The notes under the pieces: generated by a model
Told to the model about the DNA's origin: nothing
Databases searched by the model: none
Seen by the model: only the letters and a program-made list of their open reading frames with translations
In this document: piece after piece, positions 47,945 to 58,500 of the stretch
How the letters are laid out: every line of letters begins with the position of its first letter
Numbering within the stretch: the first letter of the stretch is position 1
NCBI RefSeq assembly: GCF_019059575.1
Contig: NW_024882204.1
Location: 310,001-374,000, forward strand
From: Amphibalanus amphitrite
Taxonomy: Eukaryota > Arthropoda > Thecostraca > Balanomorpha > Balanidae
Reading direction: 5' to 3'
DNA length: 64,000 nt
Made by a program: the position numbers and the translations under genes

Positions 47945-50900
47945 CTATTTAACATCCACCACGGCCTTGGAGACGCCCTGGTCCCGTGCAGCGGTCTGCC
48001 ATAGCCGGTCGGTCAGCTTGGCGGTCGAGAGCTCGTCGGGCCGCATGCTGAAGGTGATGGCCGTGGTAGGCGCGCTCGAGACGACGCCGCGCACCTCGGG
48101 TCCGGTGTGCTGCGAGTCGAGCCGCATGTTCCCTGACACACGGTGGTAGACGGAGAACGTGGCCCTGTGCGGCACAAAACAGTGTCACAAGGGCGGGCAC
48201 CGCAGGCACCGACCGACTGCAGGCGTGGCGCCTGCTGTCGGCACCACGATATTATATGACACTGGACATAATTGAAAATTGCAATGAGCTTTGATGCACA
48301 GGACTTATTAAACACACTCCACTGAAACGTCAAAACTTAGGTAGGTGCGCTATAAAACAATCATAATGCCTACAAATCAACATCCACCACTTTGTATAAT
48401 TTTCCGAGTGTTGAATCGACAATGGTCAATGACGTGATTTCAACCTTATTTCTGGATTTTCATGTGTTTTTCAGACATCCTTGTGAAAACATGCGTAATT
48501 ATAAAAAGAGAAAATACCGCAAGTAAGATTATGCTAAATTTCAATACATCGCGTAAAGAGGTAAGCGAAAAGCGGAGGTAAGTCGTAAGCTATGAGTCCT
48601 ATGCATATTATGCAGAAGACAAAGAGAACAGGTAAGTACTGTTAATGGCGTCGACCACCAGTTCGAACAGATCTAGCTAACTCCACAGCCGAGACCAAGG
48701 CGATAAATACCCCAGGGCCAGTTTTACCAACAGAAAAAAAATAGCATCGGCTGCGTGTATTTTGCCCCAGGCATATCGTCCCAAACTTCCCTAGCCATAC
48801 GAGCGAGAACAATATAACTTTTGATGAAAAATGATATCAGCAAACCTGAGATGTGTTTTCACACCAGCAGCTTTTTTCGCGTAGTTGATTGGCCTTGTGG
48901 AAGAATACGAAATAAAAATATCGGTAGCCGCTATTTTTTCTGTTTGTAAAACTGCCCTCGGAACTAGAAATGACCGTGGAGTCTATCTAACAACAGAGCA
49001 TTTAACACTTAACAGCAATCTGATCATTTATCGCATTTATATACGTCACAGTTGCAATAAGATAGTTTTACTCACTTTTCCCGTTCCAGTTGCCTGTATT
49101 TTGTAGTCAGTTTAGCTTCCTCTGACCTCTGCTCATTCTGTAGCTCTGAAGTCAAGAGTCTTATCTCTTTTTTGGCCTCCGATATGTTCTGCAGAGTCTT
49201 CGCCTGTAAAAATGTTTAGGTAGCAAGAGAAAACTTCCAATGAAATGCTATGCTTGATTATCGCTGCTTACGTTCAAATTACTAAAATAATTTACCTATC
49301 GAGGGGCGTCAACGTTCCTTCATTCGTATCGACGTTCGGTAAGTGCGAAATCCAACTAACTCCACCTCAGACAATGGGCATTCCTCTCAAATCCCGCACC
49401 ACGATGCAGTTGCTCGAGCACATGCTATGCTTGCATCTGCATGCTTCCAGAACTCCAACAAAAAAAAAAGCGACGGCGCTAGGCCCGCGCCGGAGATGCA
49501 TTTGCTCTGATAATTCAATGTCGGAATCAGCGTGCAAGCAGGACCAATAGAAACCAAGTGCAAAACTTTCCACCCAACAAAGCTTGACCTTTACGCCAAA
49601 CATAGTTGGAATAGGTAAAACTCTCGAGACTCTAACCACGACCAAAACTGTCCATTCCGACTGATTCTGACTCCAACTAACCAAATATGATGGTGTTGAA
49701 AAATGACCTGAAAAATGCGCATTGCGCATGTTACGGTAGAGAAATGATAGTGAAACAAGGCCACAAATGAAATATAATATATTTTCGCCTTATTTCACTA
49801 TCACTGCACTTACACCGTACCGTGAGCCTAAAGCCATTTTTCAACACCTCAACATTCATGATAATGCTCAAAGAAGCCATAGCTCACCTCCACCAACTAA
49901 GCAGCCTTGATTAACCCGCGCCCCAGTGGCGGTCTCAGCCAACTTCGCCCTAGTGAGGGGGGGCATATGTTACCACCCACCTCTAACTCAAAAACTAAGA
50001 GGGCTAGAAAGACGCGGTAAAAAACAGTCGATAGCTCTCAATGCGTACGTTTGAAAGTATTTCGGCCATTTTTCACCTTAGAGCAATATTGGGGTCACCA
50101 GAGGTCATCAAAGGTCAAAATTTGCCAATTGTCATTATATTTTTCAGAAAACATGCCGCTATCTCAGGAACTATGGTAGCTAGAAAAACGCACGGAACCG
50201 CAAACGATAGCTTTTGAACTCTTCTTTTGAAAAGGTCATTATCAATATTGACCTCAGGTCAACGGTTTAGCTTCCAGAGGGCAAAAACTCCAAAAATAGC
50301 TGTTTTTACGAAAAGTGTTTTTCGACAGTAACTTTCGACTACAAAAAGCCACGACATTTCTATTGCCAGAATCGTGTTCTCCTCGCCGAGACGCGTCGAA
50401 TGAACTATAATTTCACCTTGAAAGGTCAACTTCAAAATTTGACCTCAGGTCAAGGTCATGACCTGACCGGAAAAGGTCATGTTGCATATCAGTCGATGCG
50501 TCTCAACAAGACAAACACAATGAGACCATCCCCAGCGTTCTATCTCTTTCCAATCGCGAGTTGTTGGCAAAAAACGGTTTGTAGCCTCAAGTGACCTCGG
50601 ATGACCTGTCTAGAGGCTATCAGCAAAAATGACACCTTGGTCATCACGAGTGGACTAAATCATTGTGATTCTGAAATATTTGGACTGTTCCGATGCGTAC
50701 ACACGGATCTAGAGGCATTTTCATTTTTCTCCATTGACTTGTAATGGAAAGGTCACGCCACTGAGCTGACCTTAGGTCACGGATATAAAAAATCCGAGAT
50801 ATACAAATTGTAGGCGCCCATAACAGCATGCAATCCACCAAGTTTGAAACCTTTCTGACAAACACTGCAGGCTGGACATGATTGCAAGCTTTTTTTTAGG

Positions 50901-51298
50901 CTTGGTCAGTTAACTTGACCTGGTGACCTGACCTGACATGACCTGGGGTCAAAAATTTCACACATTGTCCAAAATTGATGTACCAAAAGGTACCCCAAGC
51001 GGCGCGGCGCTACGCGCCGCGGTTTTTTATTCACACGCAAAAAACGCGACAGGGTGGTAACATATGCCCCCCCCCCCCCCACTGGGGCGAAGGTTAACAC
51101 CACGGAGCGAAATGCGATATGTAGCCGATACTATGTTATTTCAGGACAAATGATTCACGTAGCTGAAGTTATGTAGTGTTGCTGGGATACCTTTATTGGT
51201 AGCAATGGAGGCACGTGTCGCTACAAGTGAGCTTACCTTCAAGTCGGTGTGTTTCTTCAAATCGGAATCAACATCGAGGTTCATCTTCCCAGATAACT
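47945..51298 (-). CDS. Spc24-like kinetochore protein, 3' part (three exons seen)
   Basis: Spc24 pairs with Spc25 in the NDC80 complex that links kinetochores to microtubules. Exons visible: 51298-51237, 49203-49076, 48164-47945, with good splice sites and phases (2 nt, 0, then AA|G). The middle exon is a coiled coil (NISEAKKEIRLLTSELQNEQ). The last exon has VYHRVSGNMRLDSQHTGPEV, RGVVSS and STAKLTDRLWQTA. These align in order with the globular end of animal Spc24 (YHQVS, VKG, LDSTQLS and DYLW in the human protein). The 5' exons and start codon were not found; they may lie between 51,300 and 52,650 or beyond. The large intron holds the TTAA element at 49,915. The assignment rests on remembered similarity of a fast-evolving family. 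Confidence 0.6.
49915..51093. mobile_element. Second TTAA-flanked element saturated with AGGTCA half-sites
   Basis: The 1,179-bp element is flanked by TTAA at 49911-49914 and 51094-51097. Inverted ends are CCCGCGCCCCAGTGG and CCTTCGCCCCAGTGG, followed inside by G-runs and a shared GGCATATGTTACCACCC block. About 20 exact AGGTCA/TGACCT hexamers are present, clustered at about 50,095-50,120, 50,235-50,265, 50,420-50,482, 50,590-50,610, 50,750-50,780 and 50,918-50,945. No transposase is visible. A GC hairpin followed by a T-run near 51,000-51,030 is probably incidental. It sits in the Spc24-like intron. Confidence 0.75.
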
Positions 51299-51725
51299 CT
51301 AAAACAAAACATAGAGGTTGTTGAAGGCATGATTATACACTGAAATATATGTCTAAAAACTGAGAAACTCATAACTGAGTTGAGTTGCATCCGCTAATGA
51401 AATACCACGACTGATAAGTAAGAATAAAGAAGTGAATAATCCATATTAGAAATGTGGAAATTCACAATGGATAGAAACGGTGCGCACGGAGATAATCGCT
51501 AAACAAAATCGTATATATGATGCTAAAACCAATGTCCACTTTAAAAAGATCAACAGAAAAAGAAAATCCTGTTACTACGAGGAGAATTCAAGAAGTTCCC
51601 GGCACACCATGAAGGAGCAGAGATACGGCATCGAGTTATTGGACCAAAAATGCTTATTTATTCAAATGAACACAGTTAAGACGAAACATTCAGCGCAGCG
51701 CTTCAAGGAAGAATTGTTTTCTTAA

Positions 51726-52137
51726 AGGAAATAGTTCACTTTCCTGAAATTAGTATTTTGCTATGGATTTATGTTTTTTTATGCTCAAAATGATCAGAAA
51801 ATAAAACAAAACGTTTTTGTAAAAAGGATTATTTTCTATATTTTAGTATAAGAAGAACTATATTCTATATAAAATAATGTTTGACGCGGAAGCTTATTAC
51901 GCGTTGACCAATCATATTGCGTAGGACAAACCCATCGGCTGTAAGCAGCATTCTGATTGGCTGACGATGACGTGACTGCATTCCTCAGCAAGGCACTCTT
52001 TTCGGAACGAAAAATGGAATATCTTCGTCTAGGGTGATCGTTGGGCCCTAAAAGCTTCTGATTTGTGCTAGTCTCAGCGCAAGCAACAAAACTGCTATTC
52101 CAGTTCCAAACCCCATGTTAAAAGTGAACTATTTCCT
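51726..52137. mobile_element. TTAA-type MITE, copy 2
   Basis: The 412-bp element has inverted termini AGGAAATAGTTCACTTT and perfect TTAA on both sides (51722-51725, 52138-52141). It is homologous over its full length to 27,763-28,199. It retains the CCAAT, ATTGG and GATGACGTGA motifs. Confidence 0.88.
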
Positions 52138-52651
52138 TTAATAACTATTATGACCCAGTACAATGATTCCATATTTAAAACCATCATAGGGCAGCAATGT
52201 CTCAAAATTTGTCGATTTGGGTGGGAAATGACATCCAAAGGAAATCCATTTTCCACTCTCACCACCAATTTTTAAGAACAATTTTCCACTCCCAACCAAG
52301 AAAACCTAGATTTTTTTACCTCTAGAAAGAGCGGTTGTGTGAATGCCCGGTTTAGCATCAAACATTCTACATCCTAGAATAAAATCCATGTTTTATGGCG
52401 TTTCTCCCTCTTTTTGGATCTAATCGAATCAGCAGTTTTCCACTCTCTCCCCTCTTTTTGGTGGGTAATTTTCCCCTCTGACACCCCAGACAAAACTCAA
52501 TTTTGGGACACTGTAGGGCAGGATGCAGGGGGGTTCGCTCCCGTGCCTTCAGCATTACGAAAAATGGCAACAGGCCGTGAGCAGCATCAGCGCTCACGCT
52601 TATGTTCAAGGAAAACAACGTGTGATTAGCTGCTGACGACGGCCCTCTCCA

Positions 52652-52685
52652 CCAATCAGCGCTCGGTAACTCGAGCGCTGATTGG
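52652..52685. promoter_or_regulatory. Palindromic double CCAAT box, candidate bidirectional promoter
   Basis: CCAATCAGCGCTCG (52652-52665) and its exact inverse (52672-52685) surround a 6-base spacer. The two CCAAT boxes therefore face opposite ways. Plus-strand sequence about 80-100 bp downstream contains a possible start and splice donor. The Spc24-like gene runs away on the minus strand. A bidirectional promoter is an inference. Confidence 0.45.
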
Positions 52686-52766
52686 CTGGTAGTAAACGCG
52701 TCATATGTGGGTCTCTTTTTTTGCTATCAGTGAACGCGTTATTTAATACACAGTGGCCTATGGAGA

Positions 52767-53624
52767 ATGGCACGCGGAATTGAAGGTCAGTGTTTTATTG
52801 CTTCGTACATGCGAATGGGGGTATTTGAGTGGCATTTGACACCATTTTCGAAATCTACAGTGAATTTCTGATCGACTCATGTATATATTTTTATGAATTT
52901 GACAGTATTAGTGCTACATAGTCGGTGTTTTATGTTGGTGTTGTTTCTCTCAACCTTTGTCTTGGACTTTAATCATATCTTTTCTCGAAAGTGCTTGCCA
53001 TAACCAGGTCTAAACTGTATCTGTATAAAGGGAATATGTGTTGAATATGAGGGGAAAGTAGTAATGACCATTCTGCCTATCAAACTGCCAGAAGGTGTGC
53101 TTGTAAGGTGATTGAAACTGCAGTACGGGTTGCAGATGTGGGTTTGACATTAGCATTGTTGTTGTAACCCCACTTGCTCTAATAAAATGGCAACATGGGG
53201 TTATGTACACACTATTGCACAGCCTGGTATCAAGCTGGTTGATATGTGGAGGATAATGAAAGCATAAAAGAATAGGAGCGTTGCGTCTTGTGACTTATGT
53301 CAAGTCATTTTAAATCAAATGCTTGTGATGGTAACTTTCACTTCAATTACTATTGCAAGTTTTGACCTTTTCAATCATCAATTTTTATGTGTACCAATTT
53401 CATATGCCTGTGTAATGTCTGTGCGGCTTTGTGCAGTGTGCGTGTCTTGAAACAAACCAATTTATTTTGTACTTTTTGTACTTCAACAAATGTATGTCAA
53501 AGGACAAAAATGTCATGTCTATTATCATTGACACTACTACAGCTAACTTTGCCTGTATTCCTATCTTTCAGAGGCATTCAATTCAATCTGCTTTCCAGTG
53601 CAGTACCAAGGAGGCTGCAACTGA
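52767..53624 (+). other. Possible small spliced transcript (uncertain)
   Basis: An ATG at 52,767 opens six codons (MARGIE) to a donor-like GGTCAGT at 52,786. A good acceptor (CTATCTTTCAG) before 53,572 would continue in phase to a stop at 53,622-53,624, giving 23 residues. T-rich sequence resembling a 3' UTR follows to about 54,240. No similarity is recognised; it could equally be noncoding RNA or chance. Confidence 0.18.
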
Positions 53625-54277
53625 AACTCGCTCAAAGGCAATCAAGTGTCACTTCATCAGCCTACAGTAACAGCCCATCTGTAATCAAGATATGGATGAA
53701 GGGGCATAGAAGAACAACCAGTTCAAACATGAAAAGATTGTATTTAGTTTTGGACTATTTCTTAGCATAACAGAACAGTACACTTGCTGCTTTTTATGTT
53801 TGCCCTGTGTGCAGTTTTGAATAATTTTAACCATGAGATGCTTTTGTCAACTATGCTCTTTACATAAGCTTCCTTTGTCATGCATGTGTAATTTTGAGTT
53901 TACATGCATAATGTAGGCACATTTCCATTGGCTTCATAGAAGTTAAAACTACTGCAAGCTTTGGTTATGGACATTGGTGCTATATATGATGCTTCAAATG
54001 TGTCCAGTAGTTGATGAAGGGAGAAGATGAGTAGGACAGCTGATAGCTATTACCAAAAGTATGTGCTTGTCTGCACTTCGGGCTGTTTTACTTCCTTGAG
54101 TTAAAAAACCCTCATCTTTTGTTTCTTTCCTGTGTGCCCATTGTTTTCATGGTGCTATACATAAACGTCAAGTTTGAAGTTGGTATCCAAGTGAGCAAAA
54201 TGTGTATTATTTCAGTCCGTCTTGAATCATTCGTCTTGAATTATATCCCTAACTGACATCCTGTTATTTGTCCTGCA

Positions 54278-54460
54278 ATGTCTGTGCCTGTGTCCGCCCT
54301 TACCTCCGGCTCCAGCCTCCAACCAGCCCTGCTGAGCTCTGTCGCCGGCGCGGTGTGTCGCAACGTGCTGTTTCTCCACTCCAGCCGACAGCTGCTAGGA
54401 ATCGTCCTGTGCCATGCGCCATGCGACACAGCAATTGTAAGCTGCAGGTCACATTCGGAC
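54278..54460 (+). CDS. Unrecognised GC-rich open frame, possible first coding exon
   Basis: The frame MSVPVSALTSGSSLQPALLS runs on through hydrophobic segments to a donor-like GTAAGC near 54,436. It is markedly more GC-rich than the surrounding DNA. No family could be assigned and no following exon is visible before the satellite. The antisense frames over the same segment are similar in length, so the coding call is weak. Confidence 0.22.
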
Positions 54461-55400
54461 TGATGGCTCCGCGTATGTGCATCCGGCCGGGAGCTAGTCG
54501 ATATCAGGGACGTGGGTCGGACTGTTGTGGCGGCGTGCACTGTGCTGGTTGAAGTTGTATTTCTGTTAGTGAAAAGCATGAATACATAACCGTGGCCGCA
54601 ACCCAATGTTATTGTGGATTTCAGAGGGAGTGGCCAGTCAGGAGGGCCCCATGTGGGTATGGATCCAGTGTCCAGTGGGATTGGCTAGGATTTCCGGCGA
54701 TTGATAAACGCTTCTATGATAGTAAACCTATTGAGTTATGAGGGGAGGTCACGTGACGGACCTGACCTTACTAAACTCTTGTGAAAACACGACACATACG
54801 AACGGTAAGAAACCGACAACTCTTCTTTCTGCCAAGTGTCATCTTTCTGTGAAGGATTTCTTGGCACTGAGTGTTCAGAAATTGCGTTGTTTTTGGACTG
54901 TGCGGAGGCTCACGAGCGACAACATAGGTCAACAACCTGACCTACCTTAAATATGCGACTTGTACCATAAGATCCAGCTTGATCAAAAGATAGGACATGT
55001 CAAATTCCATCTCTTTATCTCAAAAGAATTTTGAGCTATCGTAAAAACCGCCAGTGTGGCACCATATCGCCTCCGCGCGCGGTCGGAAGGTAAAAGTTCG
55101 CCGGCTCTAACTAAACAAATAGTCGTCGTATCGCAAATTCATTGACGGCGTTCGAAGCGTCGTTCAATTTACTTTCGAAACATATCCTAACATTACCATT
55201 TAACTGCCTAGCGTAATCACCAACAAGCAAAAGTTCCGCGCATCCCTCCTCATACAGTGTTAGCGGCGGCCGGCCGCCGGCCGCTGACCCACATTCGCGT
55301 CATCAGGGAATGCCGCAACTAATTTATTGTTTCCAACTTTTTTCCCGGAGCGTTCTACCTGGTTTATATAGCCTTGCTCACTGGATGTAACGGAAGTTGG

Positions 55401-55437
55401 CACAGATTCAGCACAGATTCAGCACAGCACAGATTCG
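55401..55437. repeat. Short CACAGATTCAG repeat next to the satellite
   Basis: Two full and one interrupted copy of an 11-bp unit lie about 75 bp before the satellite array begins. Confidence 0.7.
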
Positions 55438-55510
55438 GTAGGGGGAAAAAAGGCCCCGGTAGAGGGAAACCTTTATGACCCGTTTTCCCCTAGAAATGAC
55501 GTCACAAAGA

Positions 55511-58500
55511 GGTAAAAATGGGTATCAATCGAAAGCTCTCGTTTACCCAGACACAGTCCTGCAGGAAAATTCCACTTTTTCCCCATAGGAAAGTTTTTAC
55601 GGGAAAATCAAAATTTTGGGTCAATGGGGGGTCCCCCCCGATTTCGTTCAAAATCGGCACACAGGTGCCCCACCACCAGCCGAGAAACTTTCCCCAAAAC
55701 GGTCCCCGTTGCATTGACGTTTAAGGCCCTTAAAGCCCAATAACTCGTAAAAAATCCGTAAATTCGCCCTTGTACGGCCAAAAACGGGGCGCTAGGGTAA
55801 AAATGGGTATCAATCGAAAGCTCTCGTTTACCCAGACACAGTCCTGCAGGAAAATTCCACTTTTTCCCCATAGGAAAGTTTTTACGGGAAAATCAAAATT
55901 TCGGGTCAATGGGGGGTCCCCCCCGATTTCGTTCAAAATCGGCACACAGGTGCCCCACCACCAGCCGAGAAACTTTCCCCAAAACGGTCCCCGTTGCATT
56001 GACGTTTAAGGCCCGTAAAGCCCCCTAGACTCGTAAAATATCCGTAAAATCGCCTTTGTACGGACAAAAAAGTGGTGCTATGGTAAAAATGGGTATCAAT
56101 CGAAAGCTCTCGTTTACCCAGACACAGTCCTGCAGGAAAATTCCACTTTTTTCCCATAGGAAAGTTTTTACGGGAAAATCAAAATTTTGGGTCAATGGGG
56201 GGTCCCCCCCGATTTCGTTCAAAATCGGCACACAGGTGCCCCACCACCAGCCGAGAAACTTTCCCCAAAACGGTCCCCGTTGCATTGACGTTTAAGGCCC
56301 TTAAAGCCCCGTAAACTCGTAAAAACTCCGTAAATTCGCCCTTGTACGGCCAAAAACGGGGCGTTAGGGTAAAAATGGGTATCAATCGAAAGCTCTCGTT
56401 TACCCAGACACAGTCCTGCAGGAAAATTCCAATTTTTCCCCATAGGAAAGTTTTTACGGGAAAATCAAAATTTCGGGTTAATGGGGGTCCCCCCGATTTC
56501 GTTCAAAATCGGCACACAGGTGCCCCACCACCAGCCGAGAAACTTTCCCCAAAACGGTCCCCGTTGCATTGACGTTTAAGGCCCGTAAAGCCCCCTAGAC
56601 TCGTAAAATATCCGTAAAATCGCCTTTGTACGGACAAAAAAGTGGTGCTATGGTAAAAATGGGTATCAATCGAAAGCTCTCGTTTACCCAGACACAGTCC
56701 TGCAGGAAAATTCCACTTTTTTCCCATAGGAAAGTTTTTACGGGAAAATCAAAATTTTGGGTCAATGGGGGGTCCCCCCGATTTCGTTCAAAATCGGCAC
56801 ACAGGTGCCCCACCACCAGCCGAGAAACTTTCCCCAAAACGGTCCCCGTTGCATTGACGTTTAAGGCCCTTAAAGCCCCGTAAACTCGTAAAAAATCCGT
56901 AAATTCGCCCTTGTACGGCCAAAAACGGGGCGCTAGGGTAAAAAAGGGTATCAATCGAAAGCTCTCGTTTACCCAGACACAGTCCTGCAGGAAAATTCCA
57001 CTTTTTCCCCATAGGAAAGTTTTTACGGGAAAATCAAAATTTTGGGTCAATGGGGGATCCCCCCCGATTTCGTTCAAAATCGGCACACAGGTGCCCCACC
57101 ACCAGCCGAGAAACTTTCCCCAAAACGGTCCCCGTTGCATTGACGTTTAAGGCCCGTAAAGCCCCCTAGACTCGTAAAATATCCGTAAAATCGCCTTTGT
57201 ACGGACAAAAAAGTGGTGCTATGGTAAAAATGGGTATCAATCGAAAGCTCTCGTTTACCCAGACACAGTCCTGCAGGAAAATTCCACTTTTTTCCCATAG
57301 GAAAGTTTTTACGGGAAAATCAAAATTTTGGGTCAATGGGGGGTCCCCCCCCCGATTTCGTTCAAAATCGGCACACAGGTGCCCCACCACCAGCCGAGAA
57401 ACTTTCCCCAAAACGGTCCCCGTTGCATTGACGTTTAAGGCCCTTAAAGCCCCGTAAACTCGTAAAAAATCCGTAAATTCGCCCTTGTACGGCCAAAAAC
57501 AGGGCGCTAGGGTAAAAATGGGTATCAATCGAAAGCTCTCGTTTACCCAGACATAGTCCTGCAGGAAAATTCCACTTTTTCCCCATAGGAAAGTTTTTAC
57601 GGGAAAATCAAAATTTCGGGTCAATGGGGGGTCCCCCCCGATTTCGTTCAAAATCGGCACACAGGTGCCCCACCACCAGCCGAGAAACTTTCCCCAAAAC
57701 GGTCCCCGTTGCATTGACGTTTAAGGCCCTTAAAGCCCCGTAAACTCGTAAAAAATCCGTAATTTCGCCCTTGTACGGCCAAAAACGGGGCGCTAGGGTA
57801 AAAAAGGGTATCAATCGAAAGCTCTCGTTTACCCAGACACAGTCCTGCAGGAAAATTCCACTTTTTCCCCATAGGAAAGTTTTTACGGGAAAATCAAAAT
57901 TTTGGGTCAATGGGGGATCCCCCCCGATTTCGTTCAAAATCGGCACACAGGTGCCCCACCACCAGCCGAGAAACTTTCCCCAAAACGGTCCCCGTTGCAT
58001 TGACGTTTAAGGCCCGTAAAGCCCCCTAGACTCGTAAAATATCCGTAAAATCGCCTTTGTACGGACAAAAAAGTGGTGCTATGGTAAAAATGGGTATCAA
58101 TCGAAAGCTCTCGTTTACCCAGACACAGTCCTGCAGGAAAATTCCACTTTTTTCCCATAGGAAAGTTTTTACGGGAAAATCAAAATTTTGGGTCAATGGG
58201 GGGTCCCCCCCCGATTTCGTTCAAAATCGGCACACAGGTGCCCCACCACCAGCCGAGAAACTTTCCCCAAAACGGTCCCCGTTGCATTGACGTTTAAGGC
58301 CCTTAAAGCCCCGTAAACTCGTAAAAAATCCGTAAATTCGCCCTTGTACGGCCAAAAACAGGGCGCTAGGGTAAAAATGGGTATCAATCGAAAGCTCTCG
58401 TTTACCCAGACATAGTCCTGCAGGAAAATTCCACTTTTTCCCCATAGGAAAGTTTTTACGGGAAAATCAAAATTTCGGGTCAATGGGGGGTCCCCCCCGA

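Noticed and set aside
51000..51032. Bacterial-style terminator (GC hairpin plus T-run)
   Set aside because: The context is eukaryotic and inside a TTAA element; the resemblance has no meaning there.
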